Of a stretch of 64,000 nucleotides of DNA, positions 11,211-21,607 are shown piece by piece. The translations under genes were made by a program, and so were the position numbers. A model generated the notes under the pieces. The model was not told the DNA's origin and ran no database searches. It saw nothing but the letters and a program-made list of their open reading frames with translations. Position 1 is the stretch's first letter; each line of letters starts with the position of its first letter. Source of the DNA: Sambucus nigra (Eukaryota > Streptophyta > Magnoliopsida > Dipsacales > Adoxaceae); contig OX422213.1 of NCBI GenBank assembly GCA_949130495.1, positions 539,633,467 through 539,697,466 of the forward strand, in the 5' to 3' direction.

Positions 11211-11218
11211 CTTTATAT
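11211..11218 (-). promoter_or_regulatory. TATA-like box of LysM gene
   Basis: CATATAAAG is read on the minus strand about 57 bp upstream of the ATG at 11154. It is followed by a CT-rich leader (TCCCTCTCTCTCCC), a common arrangement in plant promoters. If used, the mRNA would start near 11185, which supports the shorter protein. Confidence 0.5.
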
Positions 11219-11589
11219 GCAAACAGTAGCCGAAGAGGGAGACTTTTGGGCGTATTGGGTAAGGGCAAGTTGAGTCAGTGCAACGACAATTGGGCGTGTG
11301 CGTGGCTTTAAGGTTTGAGTGTCATTTCAGTATTCTTTATTCGCACCAAATAACATAATTCAACTTTTCTTGTGAAAAACAAAAAACGGGTTCTTTTTCT
11401 TTTCATAAAAATAGGTAAAGAGAGTTATGCATTCAAAGAGAGAGGACATTTAACATGTGTGAAATAGCTAGAGGGGAAAAAATGAAACCCTGCAATAAGT
11501 GCATGTATATAGTGGATTTCAAGGCAACCGAAAGTTCAATACCAGCCTAACTCGTTTTGTACAAATAATGTTATTTCCTCTCTCTTAGG

Positions 11590-11745
11590 CAGGGTCGGAT
11601 CTGGATTCGGCCTCGATTTGAACCCGATCCGTATAATAGAATTTGAGCATACTTTTTTGAATTCGAAGATCTATTTATTACACGGGTAAGGTCTGAATCT
11701 TATACAAAACCTGAACCCGAATACCCGACCTGAATTGTACATTAT
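11590..11745. repeat. Degenerate CCCGAACCCGA-type repeat
   Basis: Contains GGGTCGGATCTGGAT at the left and CCTGAACCCGAATACCCGAC at the right, an inverted arrangement typical of short non-autonomous plant DNA elements. A similar sequence lies at 31920-32075. Boundaries are not certain. Confidence 0.4.
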
Positions 11746-11763
11746 ATATATATATATATATAA

Positions 11764-11946
11764 TGATGCTCTTGTGCGAACCGGTCCACATTTTAACAGA
11801 GCGGAGCAGACATGTGTCGGCTCACGATGAGTTTAGAAATTATCGCTTAAATTATAGGTGCACTCTCTCTCTTTTCTAGGGTCACCGTTAGGGAACACAT
11901 GTTCAGTCCGCACTGTTAAAATGCTGACTGCTCCGCACAAGAGCAG

Positions 11947-11949
<3 letters not shown>
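11764..11949. mobile_element. MITE, family N, copy 1
   Basis: About 186 bp with terminal inverted repeats: TGCTCTTGTGCG at the left and CGCACAAGAGCA at the right. The repeat extends inward (CATTTTAACAG and CTGTTAAAATG). There is no coding capacity. It sits inside a TA/GT microsatellite. A second copy of the family is at 21165-21348. Confidence 0.75.

Positions 11950-12010
<61 letters not shown>
11950..12010. repeat. Compound microsatellite (GT)n(AT)n
   Basis: About 17 GT units followed directly by about 13 AT units, between MITE N1 and the repeat X copy. Confidence 0.95.
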
Positions 12011-13270
12011 TCACTATAAATTTATGAGTTTTTCACATATAAGTCCTATTAGACTTTTTTTTACTCATTTATTCCCACAATGTTTTTCCCCTATATATAG
12101 GTACTATTTCTAATTTTTTGGAACTTTTTTTTTACAATTATGCCATTTTAAAACCAACCACCCTAACTTCTTTTGGGAAGTTACATAAGTGATTGAATTT
12201 TTTTATTTAATTTTTAAATGATCATAACTTTTGATTGACAAATCCGTTTTTCAGAAAATTACTATTTTTGAAATCTCCTCGCCAAGATCTATCAAACAAG
12301 ATCCATGAACCCTATAAAATTGCGAAGAGAAAAAATTACACAGACCGTAAAGTTTACTGTATGCACTAGAATGTGAAATAGTTTTATATCTATGACATTT
12401 TCACAAATAGTGATATTTTTTGTGTTAATATTACACAGACATTAAAATTTACTGATTAAATAAATGAATCAAATAATCTATAAACTCATATATATATATA
12501 TATATATATATAGATACACACACACATTAATTGATCAACACAGTAAATTTTACTGTCTCGAAATAGTTTTATAGTTATATATAGGGGTGGCCATAGGCCC
12601 GAGGCGCGCCCAACCCGCCCAATAAAAAAATAGGGCTTGGGTAAAGTGAATAGGCCCGCAAAGCGGGCTTGGAAAAATTTTATAGCCCCGATTTTTTTTC
12701 GGGCGGGCTTGGGCATGAGTTCTTAAGCGCGATGAGGCCCGGCCCGAGGCCCGAAAAATATATATATATATATATATATGGGGGGGAACTTTTATAAATA
12801 TAAAAACGTATACCAAGTCTTTTCATGTAGAGTGAGAAACTTTATATATGAACTTTGTAATATATGGAATTTAAAACAGATTTTTAATTAAAAAAATTGG
12901 TCTTTAAATAAAAAAATAGGTATTTTAATTTTTAAAAAAAATCTTTTAATTAACATAATAAGGCCCGATCGGGCGGGCCTGGGTAAAGAGCTTTCAAATC
13001 TGGACGGGCTTGGGATTACATAATAAGGCCGATCTGGGCCCGGGCAGGCTTGGGATAGCACTTAATTTTTCGAACCCGGAGCGAGCCCGACCGGGCCTGC
13101 CCAGACCCGGCCCACGGCCACCCCTAGTTATATATATAGAGAGAGACACACACACACACACACATTAATTGACCAACACAGTAAATTTTACTGTCTCGAA
13201 TTAGTTTTATAGTTTTATATATGTATTATTTTCACAAACAGTAACATTTATTGTGTTGATATATATATAT
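12011..13270 (+). repeat. Repeat family X, left copies, split by hAT element
   Basis: The unit runs from TCACTATAAATTTATGAGTT near 12011 to CTCATATATA near 12490. It is followed by a shorter module, CACATTAATTGA-CAACACAGTAAATTTTACTGT, seen near 12525 and again near 13160, flanking the hAT insertion. Its reverse complement is found at 31020-31735 over most of its length, and shorter copies lie at 19447, 20125 and 20863. The unit contains several palindromes such as CAGTAAATTTTACTG and CAGTAAAGTTTACTG. No coding capacity and no recognised superfamily. Confidence 0.75.
12582..13126. mobile_element. hAT-type non-autonomous element, 545 bp
   Basis: It starts TAGGGGTGGCC and ends GGCCACCCCTA, a perfect 11-bp terminal inverted repeat. 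It is flanked by identical 8-bp sequences, GTTATATA (12574-12581 and 13127-13134), the duplication length made by hAT transposases. The interior is rich in GGGC and GCCCG runs and has an (AT)n tract near 12761; open frames there are not believable proteins. The flanks are AT repeats, so a chance match of the 8-mer is somewhat easier, but the ends agree with the TIR boundary. Confidence 0.85.
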
Positions 13271-13284
13271 ACTAGCGAAATGCC

Positions 13285-13300
13285 CGTGCCTGAAGGCACG
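13285..13300 (-). other. Helitron A 3' hairpin
   Basis: CGTGCCTGAAGGCACG is a perfect 7-bp stem with a 2-base loop, nine bases inside the CTAG terminus. In Helitrons this hairpin acts as the end signal for rolling-circle transfer. Confidence 0.85.
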
Positions 13301-14639
13301 ACAAAAATTTCGAAAGTACATAATTGAAATACGACGAAAATTTTCAAAGCACGTAATTGCAAAATGAAAAAAAAAATCGTTCCCCAACAAAATAAAGTGT
13401 AATTTTAAAAAAATTAGCCGTAATTTCCTATATTTGTAGAACTATCCACCCCGTTTAACAAATAACACATAGTCCAATAATATTGAAATAATCTAAATTC
13501 ATCAAACAGGTTCACATATAACATGAAATTTAAAAAAACAAAGTGTCAATTTTTAAAAAAAAAATTGAACATAACCTCCTTTATTTATTGAACTTCCACC
13601 CTTCTTAAGGGATAACCAATCAAAAAATATACAAAGACCCAAATTCATCCAACAAATTCTTTAACGCAAATTACACAAACCTATAATGTAATTATAAACA
13701 ACTATGCATACTAAAAATGATGAAAGCATAGTTTGTTGTGTCCAACTATTTGAAATACAATTACCAAAAAAGAAATAACCCCCTTTTCGAAAAAAAAAAC
13801 ATGGAACAACGTGGCCATGCAACACCCTCCATCTCGAACTCCTTCCACTTTTTTGTTCAACCCGCAACTTTAAACCTCTCCAACTCGAGTTGATCTACAA
13901 AGCAACAATTTGATTGATAAGAATAAATAACTATAAATAAAAAAGTTAATGTGAGAAATATGTATCGGACTTATGTCTTACCACATTTGCATTTGTAATG
14001 CTTGCTCTGAAATAAATAAAGAGACCTGCCAACATAAATAATAAGAAAATGTGAACTAAACCATTAACTAATTATCCACTAAATGTCCATTTAACAAAAT
14101 AATAAAAAGGCAATTGTATTAATCCAAGCCAATAACTAAATACATGCCAAATAAATTAAATTAGAACACAAAAATTCAAAAAAAATTGAACGTGAAAAAT
14201 AACACAAACAACAAAATCATAATCAATCTTATGCAAAAAAAAAAAAATAACAGATTTAAGTTACAAAACTGAAAATAGAAAATAGTCGATCTAAAATACC
14301 AAATCTGGTGGAGCGGTAGCGGCGGATCGTCGTGGTCGTGGTCGTGGTAGAGCCGTTAGAATCTCACATATTGATCAAAAAAAATTGAACCTGAAAAATA
14401 ACAAAATCCAGATATTATTTATCAAAAATGAAAATAGAAAATAGTATAGATCCAGATCTAATTTTTTTAACTTTTTTAACAGTTCTAAGTTACAAACATT
14501 CAAAAAAAAAATTAAACCTGAAAAATAACAAAATCCAAATATTATTTATCAAAAAAATAAATTGAACCCAAATCTAATTTTTTTTAATAGATTTAAGTTA
14601 CAAAACTGAAAATAGAAAATATTAGATCTAAAATACCAA

Positions 14640-15560
14640 ATCTAAATTTCGTATTACCCAAAAACATTAAATCTGTAAAAATTATCTGCAAGAACCGCAT
14701 TCATACCCAAAGTTAGGTTCAATATTTTCAAAAAATAGAGAAAGCAACATGAATGGCACATAAGCAATACTATTCCAAAAATGTAGAAATTTAATGCAAC
14801 AGTGTTATTTTCTTGACTATAAACTAAGTAGATGGTGTAATTAAAAATACAACATAGACAATGATCAAATTTAGATGTGCAAAAAAAAAACTTACCCAAA
14901 ATCAAACCACGAATTTATTTCATATCACCCAAAAACATTAAATCTACAAAAAAAACACTAATTGATTTCGTATTACCCATAAACATTTAATCTGCAAAAA
15001 AAAAACATTAGATGTAAAAAAACATTAGACTCAAACCAACGAATTGATTTCGTATCACCCAAAAACATTAAATCGACAAAAATTATCAGAAAGAACCGCA
15101 TTCGTACCCAAAGTGAGGTTCAAAATTTCCAAAAAATAGAGAAAGCAACATGAATTGCACATAAGCAATACTACCAAAATGCAGAAATTTAATGCAAGAG
15201 TGTTATTTTCTGGACTACAAACTAAGTAGATGGTGTAATTAAAAATACTACATAGATGATCAAACTTAGATGTGCAAAAAAAAAAAATTACCCAAAATCA
15301 AACCATGAATTGATTTCATATCACCCAAAAACATTAAATCTGCAAAAAAAAAAAAAAAAATCATTAGATCTAAAAAAATACATTAGATCTATAAAAAAAA
15401 CAGTTATTTTCTTAACTACAAACTAAGTAGATGGTGTAATTACAAATACTACATAAACAATGATCAGATTTAGATGTGGAAAAAAAAAACTTACCCAAAA
15501 TCAAACCACGAATTGATTTCATATCACCCAAAAATATTAAATCTGCAAAAAAAAAAAAAT
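14640..15560 (-). repeat. Internal tandem repeats of Helitron A
   Basis: About two and a half copies of a unit holding AGAACCGCATTC-TACCCAAAG, AAACTAAGTAGATGGTGTAA and TTACCCAAAATCAAACCA start near 14690, 15091 and 15400. The third is shortened. The same set recurs in Helitron B (about 17575-18485). Long A runs separate the parts. No coding meaning is seen. Confidence 0.75.
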
Positions 15561-15639
15561 CATTAGATATGTAAAAAAAACATTAGATTCAAACCAACGA
15601 ATTGATTTCAAACATCAGATCTGTAAAAAAAAAAAATCA

Positions 15640-15990
15640 GAGGTTTGTGCCTGTGTTCGTGTGAGGCGGATGGGGTAGGGAGGTTGAGGCAGAGGCGTTT
15701 GTGCCTGTGTGCGTGTGGGGCGGAGGGGGCGGAAAAGTGTTTGGAACTGTGTGCGTGTGAGGCGAAGGGGGCGGGAAGGCTGAGGGGGCGTGTAGGTGGA
15801 GGCGGAGGGGGCGTGGAAGCAGAGGTGTGTGTGCGTGTGCGAGTTAGAGGTTGAGAGAGACTACCTGAAGAAGGAAGCGCTGGAGGTGGAGGGCGGCGGT
15901 TGAGGGCGGCGGCGGGTTCTAGGGTTAGAGTGGAGGGATTTATGTTGAAGAGAGAGAGAAGAAATGTGTGTGAATGAGGGAGACGGGATT
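15640..15990 (-). other. GC-rich gene-leader-like piece in Helitron A
   Basis: On the minus strand, a CT-rich leader with CTAACCCTAGAA (a telo-box-like motif of plant housekeeping promoters) is followed by a proline/alanine-rich frame. A good splice donor comes next (TTCTTCAG followed by GTAGTC). GC content is far above the rest of the element. This looks like the first exon and leader of a captured host gene, but the gene is not recognised. The plus-strand cysteine-rich frame here is an artefact of the same simple sequence. Confidence 0.4.
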
Positions 15991-16164
15991 TGGTTTGGGG
16001 GAAAAGGGTTTTTTTCCTCATTTGCCACCTCATAATTTGTATAATCCTACGTGGCACAATCTGAAACCCTTAGATCGCCCAAAAAAATGAGATCTCAACC
16101 GTTAATTTTTTGGAACAGTAAAACACCCCCCTCTCATATAATATAGATATACTAGCGAAATGCA

Positions 16165-16180
16165 CGTGTCTGAAGGCACG
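16165..16180 (-). other. Helitron B 3' hairpin, one mismatch
   Basis: CGTGTCTGAAGGCACG differs from the A copy by one base that breaks one stem pair (T for C at 16169). The spacing to the CTAG end is as in copy A. Confidence 0.8.
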
Positions 16181-17574
16181 GCAAAAATTTTGAAAGTACA
16201 TAATTGAAATACGACGAAAATTTTCAAAGCACGTAATTGCAAAATGAAAAAAAAAAAATCGTTCCCCAACAAAATAAAGTGTAATTTTAAAAAAATTAGC
16301 CGTAATTTCCTATATTCGTAGAACTATCCACCCCGTTTAACAAATAACACATAGTCCAATAATATTGAAATAATCTAAATTCATCAAACAGGTTCACATA
16401 TAACATGAAATTTAAAAAAACAAAGTGTCAATTTTTTAAAAAAAAATTGAACATAACCTCCTTTATTTATTGAACTTCCACCCTTCTTAAGGGATAACCA
16501 ATCAAAAAATATACAAAGACCCAAATTCATCCAACAAATTCTTTAACGCAAATTACACAAACCTATAATGTAATTATACACAACTATGCATACTAAAAAT
16601 GATGAAAGCATAGTTTGTTGTGTCCAACTATTTGAAATACAATTACCAAAAAGGAAATAACCCCCTTTTCGAAAAAAAAAAAACATGGAACAACGTGGCC
16701 ATGCAACACCCTCCATCTCGAACTCCTTCCACTTTTTTGTTCAACCCGCAACCTTAAACCTCTCCAACTCGAGTTGATCTACAAAGCAACAATTTGATTG
16801 ATAAGCATAAATAACTATAAATAAAAAAGTTAATGTGAGAAATATGTATCGGACTTATGTCTTACCACATTTGCATTTGTAATGCTTGCTCTGAAATAAA
16901 TAAAGAGACCTGCCAACATAAATAATAAGAAAATGTGAACTAAACCATTAACTAATTATCCACTAAATGTCCATTTAACAAAATAATAAAAAGGCAATTG
17001 TATTAATCCAAGCCAATAACTAAATACACGCCAAATAAATTAAATTAAAACACAAAAATTCAAAAAAAATTGAACGTGAAAAATAACAAAATCCAAATAT
17101 TATTTATGAAAAAAAAATTGAACCTGAAAAATAAGAACAAACAACAAAATCAAAATCAATCTTATGCAAAAAAAAAAAAATTAACAGATTTAAGTTACAA
17201 AACTGAAAATAGAAAATAGTCAATCTAAAATACCAAATCTGGTGGAGCGGTAGCGGCGGATCGTCGTGGTCGTGGTCGTGGTAGAGCCGTCAGAGTCTCA
17301 CATATTGATCAAAAAAAATTGAACCTGAAAAATAACAAAATCCAGATATTATTTATCAAAAATGAAAATAGAAAATAGTAGAGATCCAGATCTAATTTTT
17401 TTAACTTTTTTAACAGTTCTAAGTTACAAACATTCAAAAAAAAATTAAACCTGAAAAATAACAAAATCCAAATATTATTTATCAAAAAAATAAATTGAAC
17501 CCAAATCTAATTTTTTTTAATAGATTTAAGTTATAAAACTGAAAATAGAAAATAGTAGATCTAAAATACCAAAT

Positions 17575-18485
17575 CTAAATTTCGTATTACCCAAAAGCAT
17601 TAAATCTGTAAAAATTATCTGCAAGAACCGCATTCATACCCAAAGTTAGGTTCAATATTTTCAAAAAATTGAGAAAGCAACATGAATGGGACATAAGCAA
17701 TACTATTCCAAAAATGTAGAAATTTAATGCAACAGTGTTATTTTCTTGACTACAAACTAAGTAGATGGTGTAATTAAAAATACAACATAGACAATGATCA
17801 AATTAGATGTGCAAAAAAAAACTTACCCAAAATCAAACCACGAATTGATTTCAGATCACCCAAAAACATTAAATCTACAAAAAAAAAACACTAATTGATT
17901 TCGTATTACCCATAAACATTTAATCTGCAAAAAAAAAACATTAGATGTGAAAAAACATTAGATTCAAACCAACGAATTGATTTCGTATCACCCAAAAACA
18001 TTAAATCGACAAAAATTATCAGAAAGAACCGCATTCGTACCCAAAGTGAGGTTCAAAATTTCCAAAAAATAGAGAAAGCAACATGAATTGCACATAAGCA
18101 ATACTACCAAAATGCAGAAATTTAATGCAAGAGTGTTATTTTCTTGACTACAAACTAAGTAGATGGTGTAATTAAAAATACTACATAGATGATCAAACTT
18201 AGATGTGCAAAAAAAAAAAATTACCCAAAATCAAACCATGAATTGATTTCATATCACCCAAAAACATTAAATCTGCAAAAAAAAAAAAAAAAAATCATAA
18301 GATCTAAAAAAATACATTAGATCTATAAAAAAAATAGTTATTTTCTTAACTACAAACTAAGTAGATGGTGTAATTACAAATACTACATAAACAATGATCA
18401 GATTTAGATGTGGAAAAAAAAAAACTTACCCAAAATCAAACCACGAATTGATTTCATATCACCCAAAAATATTAAATCTGCAAAA
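17575..18485 (-). repeat. Internal tandem repeats of Helitron B
   Basis: Same two-and-a-half-unit arrangement as in Helitron A, with units starting near 17623, 18027 and 18335. The A tracts differ slightly in length from copy A. Confidence 0.75.
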
Positions 18486-18524
18486 AAAAAAAAAATCATT
18501 AGATCTGTAAAAAAAAAAAAAAAA

Positions 18525-18880
18525 ATCAGAGGTTTGTGCCTGTGTTCGTGTGAGGCGGATGGGGTAGGGAGGTTGAGGCAGAGGCGTTTGTGCCTGTGTG
18601 CGTGTGCGGCGGAGGGGGCGGAGGGGGCGGAAAGGTGTTTGGAACTGTGTGCGTGTGAGGCGAAGGGGGCGGAAAGGCTGAGGGGGCGTGTAGGTGGAGG
18701 CGGAGGGGGCGTGGAAGCAGAGGTGCGTGTGCGTGTGTGCGTGTGCGAGTTAGAGGTTGAGAGAGACTACCTGAAGAAGGAAGCGCTGGAGGTGGAGGGC
18801 GGTGGTTGAGGGCGGCGGCGGGTTCTAGGGTTAGAGTGGAGGGATTTATATTGAAGAGAGAGAGAAGAAATGTGTGTGAA
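18525..18880 (-). other. GC-rich gene-leader-like piece in Helitron B
   Basis: Counterpart of the piece in Helitron A, with the same CTAACCCTAGAA motif and the same TTCTTCAG-GTAGTC donor. It has small length differences in the GGCGGAGGG and GTGCGTGTG runs. That both copies carry it shows it was present before the tandem pair formed. Confidence 0.4.
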
Positions 18881-19068
18881 TGAGGGAGACGGGATTTGGT
18901 TTGGGGGAAAAGGGTTTTTTTCCTCATTTGCCACCTCATAATTTGTATAATCCTACGTGGCACAATCTGGAACCCTTAGATCGCCCAAAAAAATGCGATC
19001 TCAACCGTTAATTTTTTGGAACAGTAAAACAGCCCCCTCTCATATAATATATATATATATATATATAT

Positions 19069-19400
19069 TGAAAAAAAGACACATATTTTTAGTTTAACCC
19101 ATTTAGTTGCTCAGACACTCATTTATCCAATATGCTCTTATTTTTAAAGAGTCTGTGCCAATGGTAAATGCCACCCCTACTCACGCAAACCGAAGCTCTC
19201 ATAAATCCAAACTCAATTTATTTAATATTTTCTTATTTGTAAAGGTCCGCGCCAGCGGCAACCCATGTCAGCTCAATCCACCACAAATCGACGCTCCTGT
19301 TTGGGGTAATTAAGGGTGGCATGGGGTGCCGCTGACGCGCACCTGTAAAAATAAGAGATTATTAGATAAATGAGTGTTTGAGCGACTAAATGGCTTAAAT
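19069..19400. mobile_element. Repeat family M, copy 1 (foldback MITE)
   Basis: Long terminal inverted repeats: CATTTAGT-GCTCAGACACTC at the left and GAGTGTTTGAGCGACTAAAT at the right. The arms continue through TTATTTTTA to a GC-rich core with CCGCGCCAGCGGCA and TGCCGCTGACGCGC. It is bordered by AT microsatellites. No coding capacity. Confidence 0.75.

Positions 19401-19446
<46 letters not shown>
19401..19446. repeat. (AT)n(GA)n microsatellite
   Basis: AT repeats followed by GA repeats between M copy 1 and the X copy that begins CACATTAATTGACC. Confidence 0.9.
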
Positions 19447-19735
19447 TGCGCACACATTAATTGACCAACACAGTAAATTTTACTGTGTTGAAATAGTTTT
19501 ATATATATGTGTTGAAATTTTCTCGCCGAAATCTATCAAACAATATCCATGAAGCGTATAAATTTTCGAAGAAAAAAAATTACACAAACAGTAAAGTTTA
19601 GTGTATGCACTAGAATATGAAATAGTTTTATATCTATGATATTTTCACATACAGTAACATTTTTTGTGTTAATATTACATAGACACTAAAATTTACTAGT
19701 TAAATAAATGAGTCAAATAATCTATAAACTCATAT
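19447..19735 (+). repeat. Repeat family X, partial copy
   Basis: Starts CACACATTAATTGACCAACA and ends AATAATCTATAAACTCATATA. It contains the palindromes CAGTAAATTTTACTGTG and CAGTAAAGTTTA. It lacks the outer segment seen at 12011-12240. Confidence 0.75.
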
Positions 19736-19746
19736 ATATATATATA

Positions 19747-20096
19747 TTGAAAAATAGGCACATATTTTTAACTTAACCCATTTAGTCGCTCAAACACACA
19801 TTTATCCAATATTCTCTTATTTTTAAAGGTCCACGCCAGCGGCAGCCAATGTCACCCTTACTCACCACAAATCGAAGATCTGGTGGATCCAAACCCAATT
19901 TATCCAATATTCACTTATTTTTATAGGTTCGCGCTAGCGGCACCCCATGCCAACTCTACCAATCACAAGCCGGAGCTCCTGTTTGGGATGAATAGGGGTG
20001 GCATGGAGTGCCGCTGACGCGAATCTTTAAAAATATGAGAATATTGGATCAACGAGTTTTTGAGTGACAAAATGGTTTAATTATAAATAGGTGCCT
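19747..20096. mobile_element. Repeat family M, copy 2
   Basis: GAAAAATAGGCACATATTTT at the left pairs with AAATAGGTGCC at the right. The inner arms CATTTAGTCGCTCAAACAC and GTTTTTGAGTGACAAAATG are imperfect complements. The core again has TCGCGCTAGCGGCA and TGCCGCTGACGCGA. Confidence 0.75.
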
Positions 20097-20097
20097 T

Positions 20098-20124
<27 letters not shown>

Positions 20125-20135
<11 letters not shown>

Positions 20136-20389
20136 TTAATTGACCACCATAGTAAATATTACTGTATTGAAATAGTTATATATATGTGTTGAAATCTCCT
20201 CACCGAGATATATCAAACAAGATCCATGAAGCCTTTAAAATTTCGAAGAAAAAAATTACATAGATAGTAAACTTTATTGTATACACTAGAATATGAAATA
20301 GTTTTATATCTATGACATTTTCACAAACAGTGATATTTTTTGTGTTAATATTAAACCGACAATAAAATTTATGAGTTAAATAAATGGGT

Positions 20390-20393
<4 letters not shown>
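20125..20393 (+). repeat. Repeat family X, partial copy
   Basis: Same order as the copy at 19447: CATTAATTGACC, GAGATATATCAAACAAGATC, ATTTCGAAGAAA and TATGACATTTTCACAAACAG. It ends in an (AT)n run. Confidence 0.75.

Positions 20394-20473
<80 letters not shown>
20394..20473. repeat. (AT)40 microsatellite
   Basis: About 80 bp of uninterrupted AT dinucleotides. Confidence 0.97.
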
Positions 20474-20476
<3 letters not shown>

Positions 20477-20510
20477 CACACACATTAATTGACCAACATG
20501 GTAAATTTTA

Positions 20511-20820
20511 CATATATTTTTAGTTTAACCCATTTAGTCGCTCAAACATTCATTTATCCAATATTCTCTTATTTTTAAAGGGTCGGGCCAATGGCACCAA
20601 ATACCACCCCTACTCACTTCTAACCGGTAATCTGGTGGATCCAAACCTAATTTATCCGCAAACCATGCTAGCTCTACCCACCACAAACTGGAGCTCCTGT
20701 TGGGGTGAGTAGGGTGGCATGGGCTGTGCCGCTGACACGGAGCTTTAAGAATAAGAGAATATTAAATAAATGAGTGTTTGAGTGATTAAATCGTTAAATT
20801 ATAAATAGGTGCCTTTTTTC
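20511..20820. mobile_element. Repeat family M, copy 3
   Basis: CATATATTTTTAGTTTAACC is followed by CATTTAGTCGCTC at the left; the right arm has GAGTGTTTGAGTGATTAAAT and AAATAGGTGCC. The core is decayed (GTGCCGCTGACACGG). The left end overlaps a short X remnant at 20474-20510. Confidence 0.7.
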
Positions 20821-20862
20821 ATTATATATATATATATATAGATAGATAGATAAATAGATAGA

Positions 20863-21140
20863 TAGATAGATTATTTGACCCATTTATTTAACCAGTAAAA
20901 TTAATTGTCTATATAATATTAACATAAAAAATGTCACTATATGTGAAAATATCATAGATATAAAACTATTTCATATTCTAATGCATACAGTTAACTTTAC
21001 TGTTTGTGTAATTTTTTTTCTTCAAAATTATATAGACTCCATGTATCTTGTTTGATAGATCTCGGCGAGAAGATTTCAACACATATATAAAAGTATTTCA
21101 ACACAGTAAAATTTATTGTGTTGGTCAATTAATGTGTGTA
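20863..21140 (-). repeat. Repeat family X, inverted partial copy
   Basis: Reverse complement of the X unit: TTATTTGACCCATTTATTTA, ATATCATAGATATAAAACTA, CTTGTTTGATAGATCTCGGC and GTTGGTCAATTAATGTGTG. It ends in a (GT)n tract. This is the only inverted X copy in the M-X array. Confidence 0.75.
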
Positions 21141-21164
21141 TGTGTGTGTGTGTGTGTATATAAT

Positions 21165-21348
21165 AATGCTCTTGTGCAGAGTAGTCCGCAATTTAAAAGT
21201 GCGGACTGGACACATGTCATCTTGCGATGAGCCTAGAAATTATCGGTTAAATTATAGGCACACTCTCTCTCTTCTGAACTCACATTCGGGTGACACATGT
21301 CCGGTCCGCATTCTTTAAATGTGGACTAGTCCGCAAAACAACAGTATT
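21165..21348. mobile_element. MITE, family N, copy 2
   Basis: Starts ATGCTCTTGTGCAGAGTAGT and ends with GACTAGTCCGCAAAACAACA. It shares GACACATGTC, GAGCCTAGAAATTATCG and AAATTATAGG-CACTCTCTCT with copy N1 at 11764. Like N1 it sits between a (GT)n/(TA)n and an (AT)n run. Confidence 0.7.
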
Positions 21349-21564
21349 GTATATATATATAATAAGGAGTAAAAATATTGACACTATGCAATAAAGGGAT
21401 AACACAAGTAGAGGCAAGGATTGAATCACCAAAATCATCCATAACTAGATGAAAGGTTAGATTTTCACTTACACACTAATACAATGTACTATAGTACACC
21501 CCAAACTTATTTCACCTTTAATTTGAAATTCTACCCACTATTATCATACCCATCAATCACTCAC

Positions 21565-21565
<1 letters not shown>

Positions 21566-21605
<40 letters not shown>
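21566..21605 (+). repeat. (TC)20 microsatellite
   Basis: Perfect TC repeat within a longer pyrimidine-rich stretch. Confidence 0.97.

Positions 21606-21607
<2 letters not shown>

Larger units (their letters stand above)
13272..16147 (-). mobile_element. Helitron A (non-autonomous, minus strand)
   Basis: Read on the minus strand, the element begins TCTATATTATATGAGAG at 16147. It ends with the hairpin CGTGCCTTCAGGCACG, then GGCATTTCG and CTAG at 13272, followed by T. A TC start, a short hairpin 9-12 bases before CTRR, insertion between A and T, and no terminal inverted repeats are the hallmarks of Helitrons. No Rep/helicase gene is present, so it depends on other elements. The body has poly-A-rich internal repeats and one GC-rich gene-like piece near the 5' end. 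It is nearly identical to Helitron B, which follows head to tail. Confidence 0.85.
16152..19053 (-). mobile_element. Helitron B (non-autonomous, minus strand), tandem to A
   Basis: Minus-strand 3' end CTAG is at 16152 with a hairpin (one mismatch) at 16165-16180. The 5' end is near 19053, where TATATTATATGAGAG is kept but the first TC is lost in an AT run. It aligns with Helitron A over its full length with few differences; one is an extra AACAAAATCC-containing segment near 17085-17130. Only four bases (TATA on the minus strand) separate the 3' end of B from the 5' end of A. It contains no Rep/helicase. Confidence 0.85.

Noticed and set aside
12486..12816. Two minus-strand frames with RARPKK-like basic stretches
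   Set aside because: They are translations of the GGGC/GCCCG-rich hAT-type element and an adjacent AT microsatellite.
15645..15854. Cysteine- and glycine-rich open frame, looking like a small secreted peptide
   Set aside because: It arises from GTGTGCGTGTG and GGCGGAGGGGGCGG repeats. The opposite strand is a better candidate and the frame is not constrained between Helitron copies A and B.
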